A stretch of DNA of 64,000 nt, taken from NCBI GenBank assembly GCA_023101505.1, contig LVZA01000001.1, positions 1,488,001 through 1,552,000 of the forward strand, in the 5' to 3' direction. Shown here in pieces: positions 38,444-48,254 of the stretch (positions are counted from its first letter, which is position 1; each line of letters begins with the position of its first letter). Made by a program: the position numbers and the translations under genes. The DNA comes from Pasteurellaceae bacterium Pebbles2. Its GTDB lineage: Bacteria; Pseudomonadota; Gammaproteobacteria; Enterobacterales; Pasteurellaceae. The notes under the pieces were generated by a model, which was not told the DNA's origin, searched no databases, and worked only from the letters and a program-made list of their open reading frames with translations.

Positions 38444-38501
38444 CTTGAAAACCGGCGAGGGTTTACGCCCTCCGTGAGTTCGAATCTCACTTCCTCCGCC
38501 A
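38444..38501 (+). repeat. Prophage attachment core, right copy
   Basis: Exact 58-bp copy of 3500-3557 (anticodon loop to CCA of tRNA-Ser). The 5' half of the tRNA is absent here apart from a short GGTTGAAG match, so this copy is not a functional tRNA. Confidence 0.9.
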
Positions 38502-38606
38502 TATTCTTAGAAAGTCGTTAGCTGAAACTATTTGAAATCAACAGCTTACGGCTTTTTTATTTTCTGCGATTTCTTCCTGACTATCATTTTCTGCCACTAT
38601 TTTAAC
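38502..38606 (-). pseudogene. Integrase 3' remnant of an older element
   Basis: After the att copy the sequence continues to match the region downstream of tRNA-Ser at 3558 (TCTTAGAAAGTCGTTAGCT) and then the last ~65 bases of int, with the stop at 38538-38540 and coding for VAENDSQEEIAENKKAVSC. This can only come from a second element of the same family. The match ends where an IS-like sequence begins near 38607. Confidence 0.8.
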
Positions 38607-38645
38607 TGTAATGGTTCACTTTTCTGCAACACTCAAAAGACAGAA

Positions 38646-39486
38646 TTAAGTCATTAATCGACATTGTTCCCACTCAAAGGTTATCAATGAGCGATAACCT
38701 AAAGTGGTGGAATGAAGTCGTTTAGGATTGTAAAAATCCTCAATGTATTCTGCAATATCTAGCATTGCCTCTGTTTGCGTACGATAGCGCTTACCGTTTA
38801 ATTTTTCTGCTTTTAAACTGCGAAAAAAATATTCCATTACCGCATTATCCGTACATTTACCTGCTCGGCTTTGGCTGTGAATAATATTAAATTCTGCAAG
38901 ACATTGGCGAAATATATGACTACTATATTGTACACCACGATCACTATAGAATAATAGCCCATCTGCAGGCTTTCGGCATTTTAACGCTGTTTTTGAAGCA
39001 TGCTCACACAGCGCCGTATTAGGCTGCTCTGAACAATTCCAACCAATAATTTTTCTAGAAAATAAATCAATTACAACAGCGAGATAAAGCCAGCCTTGTT
39101 GAGTATAAATATAAGTATAAGTAATATCTCCCACCCACACGGTATTTGGCTCTAAAACATTAAATGCTTGATTTAAATGGTTATCTGCAAACGATGCTAG
39201 CTTACATTGTATAAATTTAGGCTTAGGATAACGGGGTTTTAATACCAGTTTATCCATCATTTTTCGTACCTTAAATCGACCTATTTTTAACGCTTGTGCA
39301 AGCCGTCTTGTACCATAACTTTCTCCGCTTTGCCAGAATTGCTTAACTAATTCCTCTTGCTGAGAAAATAATAAAAATTACACCGCACTTTACGCCAACG
39401 ATAGCACGAACTACGACTAACATTAAAGCAATGAGTAAGCTGAATGGGGGAAATACCTTCCTGGTTGAGATGCTGTAAATGTGGTT
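38646..39486 (-). pseudogene. IS3-family transposase orfB, frameshifted
   Basis: The C-terminal 204 codons are open and show the DDE core: VWVGDITYTYIY (D), YSDRGVQYSS (D) and SRAGKCTDNAVMEYFFRSLKAE (E), followed by FYNPKRLHSTTLGY. Upstream, HCFNVSRSSCYRWRK lies in a different frame; continuity needs a one-base shift near 39361. An uptake signal (ACCGCACTTT) lies inside the broken stretch. Inactive. Confidence 0.85.
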
Positions 39487-39726
39487 TTACGACTTCTCGA
39501 GCAAGAAGGCAGAAACCTTTTTTAGTAAAGTATTATCACTACGAAGTTGTTCATTTGCAGCGCGAAATTGTTGAATTTCAAGCTGCTCTGCACTAATCGC
39601 GGGCACTTTGGGTGTGATACCTTGCTGCTCCTGACGATACTGTGATTTCCAACGCCGCAATGCCGAACAACTGACACTCATCATTTGACTCACTTGCTCC
39701 GTTGTTCGATTTTCTTTCAATATCAA
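39487..39726 (-). pseudogene. IS3-family transposase orfA, 5'-truncated
   Basis: 79 codons: MILKENRTTEQVSQMMSVSC, SALRRWKSQYRQE with a helix-turn-helix, and a leucine-zipper-like tail. The usual first ~10-15 residues are missing, consistent with loss of the IS right end, so the visible ATG is probably internal. Confidence 0.75.
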
Positions 39727-39792
39727 ATTAGCATATTTTTATTTATTCAAAAATCATATATAATAGCCCTAACATATTTGTAAGGATTAAAT

Positions 39793-40191
39793 ATGTCTTT
39801 AATATTAGGCTTTCATCATATCGCATTAATTGTGTCAGATTACCAAAAATCAAAACATTTTTATGTAGATATTTTGGGCGCACGAATTTTAAATGAGACC
39901 TTTCGTGCTGAGCGAAAAAGCTACAAACTGGATTTGGCTTTTTCTGATGGAAGCCAAATAGAACTGTTTTCTTTCCCCAATCCTCCCTGCAGGGCAACGC
40001 AGCCTGAGGCTTGTGGTTTACGCCATTTAGCGTTTCGGGTGGATAATTTGGAAAGTGCGGTGAATTATTTAAAAGGATTTTGTATTGATTGTGAACCTAT
40101 TCGGAAAGACGAGCTCACGCAAAAGCGGTTTACCTTTTTTCGTGATCCAGATAATTTACCTTTAGAGCTTTATGAAGAACATAAAGCTTAA
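39793..40191 (+). CDS. VOC-family protein (YaeR/GloA2-like)
   Basis: 132-residue vicinal-oxygen-chelate protein. Two beta-alpha-beta repeats with metal ligands: FHHIALIVSDYQKSKHFYVD (His, first repeat), QIELFSFP (Glu), GLRHLAFRVDNLESAV (His), LPLELYE (Glu). Most like the YaeR subgroup of glyoxalase-I-like proteins; the substrate of that group is not established. TAAGGA precedes the ATG; TATAAT lies at 39759-39764. First intact host gene after the mobile region. Confidence 0.85.
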   Translation: MSLILGFHHIALIVSDYQKSKHFYVDILGARILNETFRAERKSYKLDLAFSDGSQIELFSFPNPPCRATQPEACGLRHLAFRVDNLESAVNYLKGFCIDCEPIRKDELTQKRFTFFRDPDNLPLELYEEHKA

Positions 40192-40224
40192 TAGTATTGT
40201 TAATTTAGATTAAGGAATGTCTTG

Positions 40225-40794
40225 ATGAAGTACAAGATGTTAATACTCAGTAGCGCATTTGCGGTGGTGAGTATGGAAGCTGCGGCAAACTCAACGTCTA
40301 TTCATATTTCTGAAAGTGGTAGTACAGTTGTAACTGGGTCGTCAGCAAAGCCTGCCGACAGTAACGCTCAGACTTATATTAGCAAAGGCGGCTTGAGAAA
40401 ATTCAATCCAAAAGATAAAAAAGATGCAGATAAATTAGCCAGTAGTGTTGAATTTGAAGTCTATTCAATGACCGAAAACAGCAAAACGCATACGGTGTTT
40501 GAATCTAACGCAGGAATTTGCTACGGATTTCGTAATAATGGTGTAGAGATTACGGATTCAAATACTTATTACGTAAACAAAAAATCAAAAGAAGAATATT
40601 ATGCTAACATTGCAGGCGGTGTAATGAATTCTCGGGGGAAAACCCAAAACGTGCAATATACTTCGGTGTTTAATATTTATGATCCGACAATTTCAAAACA
40701 AGTGAGAGAAAAAGGAACAAAATTCACCAGAGATGCGGCAGAAAGAAATTTAAAAGATCGTGCGAAAGTGCTATCGAATGTTGTTTGCCAGTAG
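40225..40794 (+). CDS. Secreted protein, unknown
   Basis: 189 residues beginning MKYKMLILSSAFAVVSMEAAANS, a Sec signal peptide with AANS-type cleavage; no membrane segment after it. The mature protein is polar, with Cys residues at NAGICYGFRNNG and the C-terminal VVCQ that may form a disulfide. ATG 40225 with AAGGAATG is preferred to the TTG one codon before. Followed 13 bases later by a lipoprotein gene. No family recognised. Confidence 0.7.
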   Translation: MKYKMLILSSAFAVVSMEAAANSTSIHISESGSTVVTGSSAKPADSNAQTYISKGGLRKFNPKDKKDADKLASSVEFEVYSMTENSKTHTVFESNAGICYGFRNNGVEITDSNTYYVNKKSKEEYYANIAGGVMNSRGKTQNVQYTSVFNIYDPTISKQVREKGTKFTRDAAERNLKDRAKVLSNVVCQ

Positions 40795-40807
40795 GCAAGG
40801 GGAAAAA

Positions 40808-41110
40808 ATGAAAAAATTATTATTAGTTTTACCTGTAATGGCATTGGCGGCGTGTAGTTCGCACCCTGAAATTGGGCAGCCAAAAGCGCCGTTAGATACA
40901 AATTCAGTGAGTGCATATAATGCAAAAGTTTATAGTGGTAACACAGTGCCAGTAAACCAACAAGTGAATAATGAAAAGCCAGTTGATATGCCGTTAAACG
41001 CAAGCGATTCTCGCCCAAGAGTAACGCAAACGCGTAGCGCAATTCCACCGGTGGTATTAATGCCATCGATTGGCTACCATTATGGTTATCATCGCCACCG
41101 TTTTCACTAA
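40808..41110 (+). CDS. Small lipoprotein, His/Tyr-rich C-terminus
   Basis: 100 residues from ATG 40808 with GGGGAAAA upstream. MKKLLLVLPVMALAACSSHPE gives a lipobox LAAC, so a lipoprotein. The end IGYHYGYHRHRFH is rich in His and Tyr and could bind metal or act as a surface tail; only inference. Probably in one operon with the secreted protein before it, ending at a bidirectional terminator. Confidence 0.75.
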   Translation: MKKLLLVLPVMALAACSSHPEIGQPKAPLDTNSVSAYNAKVYSGNTVPVNQQVNNEKPVDMPLNASDSRPRVTQTRSAIPPVVLMPSIGYHYGYHRHRFH

Positions 41111-41121
41111 AAAAGTTTATT

Positions 41122-41159
41122 AAAAAAGACCGCACTTTTCACGAAGTGCGGTCTTTTTT
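41122..41159. terminator. Bidirectional terminator from inverted uptake signals
   Basis: AAAAAAGACCGCACTT / AAGTGCGGTCTTTTTT, 16-bp stem with T-runs on both strands, between two convergent genes (the lipoprotein and fadD-like gene). Confidence 0.9.
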
Positions 41160-41194
41160 TATGAGTTTTATTCACACATTTACGGTTTTTTTAA

Positions 41195-43003
41195 TTAATT
41201 TTCCGTTTTAGTTTTTGAGCCATACATCGCATCAATTTGCGCTCGGTAACGTTCCATAATGACTTTACGGCGCAGTTTGAGCGTTGGTGTAATTTCTTCC
41301 ATTTTAGTGGTGAACGCTTGTGGAAGTAGCGTGAATTTTTTTATTTGCTCAAAATGCGCTAATTCTTTCTGCAGATCGTTGATACGTTTCTCAAACATTT
41401 GCAAAATTTGTGAATGTTTGATTAATTCAAGGCGATCTTGATATTTAATATTCAGCTGTTTGGCATAGTCTTCCAAGCTCTCGAAGCAAGGTACGATAAG
41501 GGCTGATACATATTTTTTTGCATCAGCGACTACAGCAATTTGTTCAATAAATTTATCTTTGCCTAGTTTGCCTTCAATCATTTGTGGAGCAATATATTTG
41601 CCGTTTGAGGTTTTCATTAACTCTTTGATGCGGTCGGTGATATATAAATTGCCTTGCTCATCAAATGCGCCAGCATCGCCAGTTTTTAAGAAGCCATCTT
41701 CAGTGAACGTTTGTGCGGTTTCTTCTGGTTTTTTGTAATAGCCACGCATCACCATTCCGCCACGCACTAAAATTTCGTTATTTTCACCGATTTTGACTTC
41801 CGCATCAGGCATCAACGTGCCAATAGAATTTGGATTGAATTGATAATCACCCCAGCACGAAACAGTTGCGGTTGTTTCCGTCATTCCATAGCCTAGCTTT
41901 ACGTTTAAACCAATGCTGTGGAAAAATAAACCAATCGTCGGTTCTAATTTTGCGCCGCCGCAAGGCATCATACGAATGCGTCCGCCTAATAAGGCACGCA
42001 ATTTGCTTAGCACTAATTTATCAGCGATAGCATATTGTTTTTGCAATAAAAATGATGGATTTCTCGTTTGGGCTTTTGCATTGAAATAATGTTGACCAAC
42101 CTTTAATGCCCAGCTAAATAATGCACGGCGATAGAATGGGGCTTTTTGAACTTTGTCCCAAACTGCGGTGTAAATTTTCTCATAAAAACGAGGCACGGCG
42201 CACATTAAGGTTGGGCGAACATCTGTTAGTGTTTCTCGCACTTGATTGGTGTCTTCCAAATAGGCATTCACTGCGCCACGGTGTAGCACATAAGAAATCC
42301 ACGCACGCTCAAAAATATGTGAGAAAGGCAGGAACGAAAGCGATACGTCATCTTGCGTTACGTTGAGTAATTTATCGTGCGCTTGTAATTGATGGGCAAG
42401 GTTAGCATAATCCAACATTACGCCTTTTGGTTCGCCTGTTGTGCCAGAGGTGTAAATCAACGTGAATAAATCATCAAGGGATTTTTGCGCTAAACGTTGT
42501 TCTAATTCTGCTTGTTGTGTATTTTGCCCTAATTGGCTAAAGTCTGCCCAGTGGCAAGCTAAGGAGTGATTATGTAAGTCGATAGACGGTTTCATCGCCA
42601 CAATTTTTTCTAATTGCGGACATTGCTCAATCACTTCAAGCAAATGATCATATTGTTCTTGATCGCCGACAAACAGAATTTTCATATCGGCATTATTGAT
42701 GATAAATACCGCTTGAGATGCCGTATTTGTCGCATAAATTGGCACTGTAACCGCACGAATTTGTAACGCACCGATGTCAGCAATGGTCCAATTCGGCATA
42801 TTGTGCGCAAAAATACCGATTTTATCTTGAACTTGAATGCCACAGCTTAATAGCGCAAGGCTGATATTATCGATTTGTTGTTGAAAATCAGCCCACGAAA
42901 TATCTTGCCAACGTCCGTTTTCTTTATGACGAAGTGCGGTCTTTTCTGCAAGAGTTTTTGCCTGTTGGCGAATTCGCTGAATAAAGTGAAATTCCAAGCT
43001 CAT
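41195..43003 (-). CDS. Long-chain acyl-CoA synthetase (AMP-forming)
   Basis: 602 residues of the ANL superfamily, long-chain fatty acid-CoA ligase type (the H. influenzae HI0002 kind). Motifs in order: AMP-binding P-loop [21 protein letters not shown] near residue 190, [30 protein letters not shown] (A5), [21 protein letters not shown] (A7/A8) and LKLRRK near the C-terminus. Activates fatty acids in two steps through acyl-AMP at the inner membrane. Single-gene unit. An uptake signal lies near 42925. Confidence 0.92.
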   Translation of the reverse strand: MSLEFHFIQRIRQQAKTLAEKTALRHKENGRWQDISWADFQQQIDNISLALLSCGIQVQDKIGIFAHNMPNWTIADIGALQIRAVTVPIYATNTASQAVFIINNADMKILFVGDQEQYDHLLEVIEQCPQLEKIVAMKPSIDLHNHSLACHWADFSQLGQNTQQAELEQRLAQKSLDDLFTLIYTSGTTGEPKGVMLDYANLAHQLQAHDKLLNVTQDDVSLSFLPFSHIFERAWISYVLHRGAVNAYLEDTNQVRETLTDVRPTLMCAVPRFYEKIYTAVWDKVQKAPFYRRALFSWALKVGQHYFNAKAQTRNPSFLLQKQYAIADKLVLSKLRALLGGRIRMMPCGGAKLEPTIGLFFHSIGLNVKLGYGMTETTATVSCWGDYQFNPNSIGTLMPDAEVKIGENNEILVRGGMVMRGYYKKPEETAQTFTEDGFLKTGDAGAFDEQGNLYITDRIKELMKTSNGKYIAPQMIEGKLGKDKFIEQIAVVADAKKYVSALIVPCFESLEDYAKQLNIKYQDRLELIKHSQILQMFEKRINDLQKELAHFEQIKKFTLLPQAFTTKMEEITPTLKLRRKVIMERYRAQIDAMYGSKTKTEN

Positions 43004-43128
43004 TATACTGTCCTTAATTTAGCGTACAAGTGTGCGCTAATATAACGATTTCTGTGAATAAAAGCTAGAGAAAAAGCAAGAAAATTACTATACTTACTCA
43101 AAAATCAGACGAAATAAGGCAAAATAGA

Positions 43129-43797
43129 ATGAAAACGTGGAAAGATGTGATTGGTCAGGAAAAAAAACAGGCATATTTTCAACATATTTTAGCACAAGTT
43201 CAGCAGGCTCGAGATGCAGGAAAAATTGTTTATCCGCCACAAAATGAAATTTTTAGTGCCTTTAAATTAACTGAATTTGAGCAAGTCAAAGTGGTAATTT
43301 TAGGGCAAGATCCTTATCACGGTGCAAATCAAGCGCACGGTTTGGCTTTTTCGGTGAAACCGCCCGTTGCGCCGCCACCGTCGTTGATGAATATGTATAA
43401 AGAATTAAAACAAGAATATGCAGACTTTCAACTGCCAAATCACGGCTCATTATTAGCGTGGGCAGCGCAAGGTGTGTTATTATTAAACACGGTGTTGACG
43501 GTGGAACAAGGGCAAGCGCATTCGCACGCAAACTTTGGTTGGGAAACTTTTACTGACAGAGTGATTGCCGCATTAAACGAACAACGTGAACATTTGGTTT
43601 TTCTGCTTTGGGGCAGCCACGCACAGAAAAAAGGGCAATTTATTGATCGCCAAAAACATTGCGTACTCACCGCACCGCACCCATCGCCTTTGTCTGCGCA
43701 CCGTGGCTTTTTCGGTTGCGGACATTTTAGCAAAACCAACGATTATTTACGCCAACATCAGATCGCTGAAATTGATTGGCATTTAGACAATATTTAA
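43129..43797 (+). CDS. ung: Uracil-DNA glycosylase
   Basis: 222-residue family-1 UDG that removes uracil from DNA. Catalytic water-activating loop GQDPYH with [20 protein letters not shown] near residues 60-80, uracil-binding [10 protein letters not shown] and the minor-groove loop [17 protein letters not shown]. Full length. Followed by yaaA with an 8-base gap. Confidence 0.97.
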   Translation: MKTWKDVIGQEKKQAYFQHILAQVQQARDAGKIVYPPQNEIFSAFKLTEFEQVKVVILGQDPYHGANQAHGLAFSVKPPVAPPPSLMNMYKELKQEYADFQLPNHGSLLAWAAQGVLLLNTVLTVEQGQAHSHANFGWETFTDRVIAALNEQREHLVFLLWGSHAQKKGQFIDRQKHCVLTAPHPSPLSAHRGFFGCGHFSKTNDYLRQHQIAEIDWHLDNI

Positions 43798-43805
43798 GGA
43801 AACAG

Positions 43806-44582
43806 ATGTTAGCCATTATCTCTCCCGCCAAAACATTAGATTACGAAAGTGCGGTGCAAAAATTTGAATTTTCTCAACCGCAGTTGACGGAATATAGCGC
43901 CGATTTAATTGAAATTTGCCGCCAATTAAGCCCTGCACAAATTGCCTCGTTGATGTCGATTAGCGACAAGCTCGCAGGCTTGAATGCTGCTCGTTTCGCA
44001 GAATGGCAAAAAACACACAATGAAGATAACGCTCGTGCCGCTATTTATGCTTTTAAAGGTGATGTTTACACTGGGCTTGAAGTGGAAACCTTAAGCCAAG
44101 ATGACGTGTTGTTTGCTCAACGCCATTTACGAATGTTATCAGGGCTTTATGGTTTATTGCGTCCGCTTGATTTGATGCAGCCTTATCGTTTAGAAATGGG
44201 CACGAAATTGCAAAATAGCAAAGGCAAGGATTTATATCAATTTTGGGGCGATGTGATCACGCAAAATGTGCAAAAATCCCTTGATGAACAAGGCGATAAC
44301 GTGTTGATTAACCTTGCTTCTGACGAATATTTTAAAGCGGTGAAACCGTCTTTATTAAAGGCAAAAGTGATTAAGCCCGTGTTTTTAGATGCTAAAAATG
44401 GGAAGTATAAAGTCATTAGTTTTTATGCCAAAAAAGCCCGAGGCTTAATGTGCCGTTACCTTATTCAAAACCGTTTAACCGAAGCTGAGCAGCTCAAAGG
44501 CTTTGATTTGGGCGGTTATTGGTTCGATGAAAGCGCTTCTAACGCCACGGAATGGGTGTTTAAACGAGATATTAGCGAATAG
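43806..44582 (+). CDS. yaaA: Peroxide stress protein YaaA
   Basis: 258 residues from ATG 43806 ([15 protein letters not shown], the family start); the longer frame overlapping ung is rejected. [32 protein letters not shown] and [15 protein letters not shown] are YaaA hallmarks. In E. coli YaaA limits free iron under peroxide stress (family knowledge). AAGGAAAC provides the ribosome site. Co-transcribed with ung and probably with the next lipoprotein gene. Confidence 0.95.
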   Translation: MLAIISPAKTLDYESAVQKFEFSQPQLTEYSADLIEICRQLSPAQIASLMSISDKLAGLNAARFAEWQKTHNEDNARAAIYAFKGDVYTGLEVETLSQDDVLFAQRHLRMLSGLYGLLRPLDLMQPYRLEMGTKLQNSKGKDLYQFWGDVITQNVQKSLDEQGDNVLINLASDEYFKAVKPSLLKAKVIKPVFLDAKNGKYKVISFYAKKARGLMCRYLIQNRLTEAEQLKGFDLGGYWFDESASNATEWVFKRDISE

Positions 44583-44590
44583 GACGAAAA

Positions 44591-45229
44591 ATGAAAAAAA
44601 TGATCAAAAAATCCACCGCACTTTTGGCGGTGTTATGGCTTTCAGGTTGTACCTTAACGCCAAATAGTCAAATTGAAAGTGCCGAGCCGCAAGTGCAGTT
44701 GAATGCGCCAAAAGTAGTGAAACATAACGGCAAAAATTACCAATTAAAAGCGCAAAAAGATTTGGGCACAATGGTGCGCTATGTGTATTTTAATAAAAAA
44801 GAAACGGGCAAAAATTGGAAAAGTGCGGTGGAATTGTTGCACGATCGCAATGTGCAGAGACTTTCCTTAGAAGAACGTATAAAATTAAGAGAAAAAGTGT
44901 ATAAAAACAATGGAGTAGAGCATTTTAATCTTACTCAAACGGATGGGGATTTATATGCCTTTGTGATTTATGCACCGAATACGCAAGAAAATAACTGGCA
45001 GCTTGAAGTGGCTCGTGCTACAGATGTGCCAAGCTGTGGTTTTGTGCAATATCAATATTCTGTCAAAGTGCCACAATCTCGCAAACTTGCGAATATGGGC
45101 AAAGTGAAGTTGATCGGTTATTTGAAAAAATATGCTATCGACAAAGAAATGGCACAACTCAAAAACTTAAAATGGGATTGGCAATGCGCTCTGCCAAAAA
45201 CAACGCTAAATCCAGCGCCAAAAGGTTAA
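44591..45229 (+). CDS. Lipoprotein, unknown
   Basis: 212 residues. MKKMIKKSTALLAVLWLSGCTL: signal peptide and lipobox LSGC. Mature part has VKHNGKNYQLKAQKDLGTMVRYVYF and WQCALPKTTLNPAP. 8 bases after yaaA. Two uptake signals lie inside (near 44612 and 44822). This gene stands between yaaA and pfkA as in H. influenzae. No function known to me; an ABC-transporter label sometimes given to such proteins has no support in the sequence. Confidence 0.75.
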   Translation: MKKMIKKSTALLAVLWLSGCTLTPNSQIESAEPQVQLNAPKVVKHNGKNYQLKAQKDLGTMVRYVYFNKKETGKNWKSAVELLHDRNVQRLSLEERIKLREKVYKNNGVEHFNLTQTDGDLYAFVIYAPNTQENNWQLEVARATDVPSCGFVQYQYSVKVPQSRKLANMGKVKLIGYLKKYAIDKEMAQLKNLKWDWQCALPKTTLNPAPKG

Positions 45230-45234
45230 GCTAG

Positions 45235-46298
<1,064 letters not shown>

Positions 46299-46312
46299 AT
46301 TTGAGCTAAATG

Positions 46313-46337
46313 AAAGCCACCTTAATCGGTGGCTTTT
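46313..46337 (+). terminator. pfkA terminator
   Basis: AAAGCCACC-TTAATC-GGTGGCTTT, followed by T-run; between the convergent pfkA and queE. Confidence 0.9.
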
Positions 46338-46340
46338 TTA

Positions 46341-46970
46341 TTATTCGATACCAATCAATTTGTGAGTTTGAATACTCAGTTGCCATTTTGGCTTATTTGG
46401 GCGTTGGTTGAGTTGCCCGAGCTGTGTAATCGTATCCAGTAAATTCATTTCGCCATTGATTTCGCAAGGCGATAAATAATAATGCTCCGCCTTGATTTTG
46501 CTTTCAATTAGCTCACAAAATGTCTGCACATTTTCGTCCGCCACAATACGTACTTCGTGGGCAAAAGGAATGCAACGGCGTTCGTATTTTTCCGCATACA
46601 TCGCTTTTGGGCTGGTGGCGATATAATCAATTTGCGATGGAATTTCTTTTAAGCCGTTGGTTTCAATGGCAAGGAAATAGCCCTCAGCTTTGAGCTGATC
46701 GAGCAATAACGAAATGCCTGCTTGAATGGTTGGTTCACCGCCTGTGATGATAATATTCTTCGCCGAAAATGACCGCACTTTTGCTAAAATTTGGCTCAAG
46801 CTCCATTGTTCAAATTCGTTGTAATTAGTATCGCACCACGGACAAGCAAGGTTGCATTTGCCAAAACGCACAAAAATGCTTGGCATTCCTGTGTTTGCCC
46901 CCTCGCCTTGCAGGCTTTCAAAAATTTCCACAATCGGAAAGTGCGGATCAGAAATTAACTGTTTTTTCAC
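46341..46970 (-). CDS. queE: 7-carboxy-7-deazaguanine synthase
   Basis: 209-residue radical SAM enzyme converting 6-carboxy-tetrahydropterin to CDG in queuosine synthesis. The iron-sulfur cluster motif is CNLACPWCDTNY (C-x3-C-x2-C). IITGGEPTIQ binds AdoMet and IATSPKAMYAEKYERRCIPFA is typical of the E. coli-type enzyme. Last gene of queC-queD-queE; an uptake signal sits in the small gap before it. Confidence 0.95.
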   Translation of the reverse strand: MKKQLISDPHFPIVEIFESLQGEGANTGMPSIFVRFGKCNLACPWCDTNYNEFEQWSLSQILAKVRSFSAKNIIITGGEPTIQAGISLLLDQLKAEGYFLAIETNGLKEIPSQIDYIATSPKAMYAEKYERRCIPFAHEVRIVADENVQTFCELIESKIKAEHYYLSPCEINGEMNLLDTITQLGQLNQRPNKPKWQLSIQTHKLIGIE

Positions 46971-46975
46971 CGCAC

Positions 46976-47395
46976 TTATTCTCGATATTCACAAAATGAG
47001 GTCGGCGTTTCCCACAAACGAATTGCCGAAATTGGCAGTTCGCCTTTTAAGCGGTTAAACATAAAACGCGCCATTTCCTCTGCGGTGGTACGCACAGGAA
47101 TACCAAAGGTTTTGGAGTTTAACTCATTGAGTAAATTCGCAATTTTACACTCACGTTCGCTGGTGGTGTTGTAAATAAAAGCGTGATCCATCGGGTCTAA
47201 AATCGCTTTTTTTACCACGGCTTTTAGGTCGGTAAAGTCCATTACCATTCCTTTTTTTGCACCGTCAGCCACTAAATCGCCGCTGACTTCCACTTGGAGT
47301 TTATAAGTATGACCGTGCAAATTTTGGCATTTTCCGTCGTGTCCGTCCAAAATATGTGCCATATCGAAGCTAAATTCTTTAGAAACTTTAAACAT
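46976..47395 (-). CDS. queD: 6-carboxy-5,6,7,8-tetrahydropterin synthase
   Basis: 139-residue QueD; zinc ligands are the His residues in FDMAHILDGHDGKCQNLHGHTYKL (H-x-x... and HGH), a conserved Asp-Glu group is in DFTDLKAVVKKAILDPMDHAFIYN. Second step of queuosine precursor synthesis. Lies between queC and queE with small gaps, each holding an uptake signal. Confidence 0.95.
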   Translation of the reverse strand: MFKVSKEFSFDMAHILDGHDGKCQNLHGHTYKLQVEVSGDLVADGAKKGMVMDFTDLKAVVKKAILDPMDHAFIYNTTSERECKIANLLNELNSKTFGIPVRTTAEEMARFMFNRLKGELPISAIRLWETPTSFCEYRE

Positions 47396-47409
47396 TTTTC
47401 ACCGCACTT

Positions 47410-48090
47410 TTATTGATTAACTGCTTGTTTTGATTGTAAATATTCACGTAAGCCTTTTTCACGCAACTGGCAGCTTGGGCATTCGCCACAACCGCCGTCC
47501 ACGCCTACATAGCAGGTGTGGCTATGTTGTTGAACATAATCTAATGCGCCTAATTCGTCGGCTAATTGCCACGTTTGGGCTTTGGTTAAATACATCAACG
47601 GCGTGCGAATGTTGAAATTATAGTCCATTGCGAGATTGAGTGTTACATTCATTGATTTAATGAACACATCACGGCAATCAGGATAACCGCTGAAATCCGT
47701 TTCGCACACGCCAGTGATCACATCAGTCGCCCCAATACCTTTGGCGTGAATAGCAGCATATAACAAAAACAACGCATTGCGGCCGTCCACGAGCGTATTC
47801 GGCACGCCATTTTCGCCAGCGGTAATTGGCACATCGCTCATCATCGCATTGGCAGTGAAATTTTGCGTGCTAGACAGATCGATTAAGGTTTGTTTCACCC
47901 CAAGATCTTGACAGATCCAGCGGGCTTTTTCTAATTCGATATGATGACGCTGCCCATAATTAAAGCTAATCGCTTCGGTGTTTTGTACGCCATATTCTTG
48001 AATTGCCTGAATAAGGCAAGTGGTGGAATCTTGTCCACCCGAAAAAATAACAACCGCTTTACGATTGCCATTCGGATTTGAAATTAACAT
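47410..48090 (-). CDS. queC: 7-cyano-7-deazaguanine synthase
   Basis: 226 residues, ATP-dependent. PP-loop [13 protein letters not shown] at the N-terminus, [28 protein letters not shown], and C-terminal zinc site [20 protein letters not shown]. First gene of the queCDE operon and directly controlled by a preQ1 riboswitch whose tail overlaps the Shine-Dalgarno sequence (TAAGGA, 6 bases before ATG). Confidence 0.96.
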   Translation of the reverse strand: MLISNPNGNRKAVVIFSGGQDSTTCLIQAIQEYGVQNTEAISFNYGQRHHIELEKARWICQDLGVKQTLIDLSSTQNFTANAMMSDVPITAGENGVPNTLVDGRNALFLLYAAIHAKGIGATDVITGVCETDFSGYPDCRDVFIKSMNVTLNLAMDYNFNIRTPLMYLTKAQTWQLADELGALDYVQQHSHTCYVGVDGGCGECPSCQLREKGLREYLQSKQAVNQ

Positions 48091-48096
48091 TATTTT

Positions 48097-48135
48097 TCCT
48101 TAGTTTTTTTGCGTGGGAGGTTCTCGAACCACGTG
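48097..48135 (-). promoter_or_regulatory. preQ1-I riboswitch of the queCDE operon
   Basis: On the minus strand: CACGTGG, loop TTCGAGAACCT, CCCACG, then the A-rich tail AAAAAAACTAAGGA. This is the class I preQ1 aptamer pattern: short P1, a C-rich loop, and a tail that folds back into the loop as a pseudoknot. The tail ends in the queC ribosome binding site, so bound preQ1 should block translation. Matching genes (queuosine synthesis) support it. Confidence 0.88.
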
Positions 48136-48205
48136 ATTAAAAATAATTTTACCGTTCCAAACGATAAAGTGCGGTGGATTTTAGCAGAGTTTTGTTAAAA
48201 ATTAA

Positions 48206-48240
48206 ACAAAAAAAGACCGCACTTAGTGGTGCGATCTTCT
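48206..48240 (-). terminator. Terminator after the rhodanese gene
   Basis: On the minus strand GATCGCAC-CACTAA-GTGCGGTC followed by TTTTTTTG; one mismatch in an 8-bp stem, one arm being an uptake signal. Lies 15 bases after the rhodanese stop. Confidence 0.75.
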
Positions 48241-48254
48241 GCTTGAGTGATTGC

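Larger units (their letters stand above)
3558..38501. mobile_element. P2-like prophage in tRNA-Ser
   Basis: About 34.9 kb between the exact 58-bp att copies. Contents from left: int, xis-like gene, HUH replication initiator, Ogr-type activator, Cro/CI switch, accessory genes, then a complete contractile-tail and head gene set with P2 relatives (D, U, E/E', FII, FI, H, I, J, W, V, T, S, R, lysis genes, X, L, M, N, O, P, Q) and a P2-like cos. No essential structural gene is visibly broken, so it may be inducible. Differences from P2: att lies between cos and int instead of between ogr and int, T lies between S and V, and several toxin-antitoxin or membrane-protein modules interrupt the late operon. 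Uptake signals inside phage genes suggest long residence in a Haemophilus-type host. Confidence 0.95.
38607..39735 (-). mobile_element. Decayed IS3-family insertion sequence
   Basis: Contains remnants of both transposase ORFs (orfA 39487-39726, orfB 38646 to about 39486) in minus orientation. The left end probably begins TGTAATGGTTCAC near 38607; the other end has been lost, since orfA lacks its usual first residues and the sequence runs straight into the host promoter region near 39735. Ends and target duplication cannot be placed exactly. Confidence 0.75.

Noticed and set aside
38432-38501. Second tRNA-Ser gene
   Set aside because: Only the 3' part is present; the acceptor 5' strand and D arm are missing, so it is the att copy.
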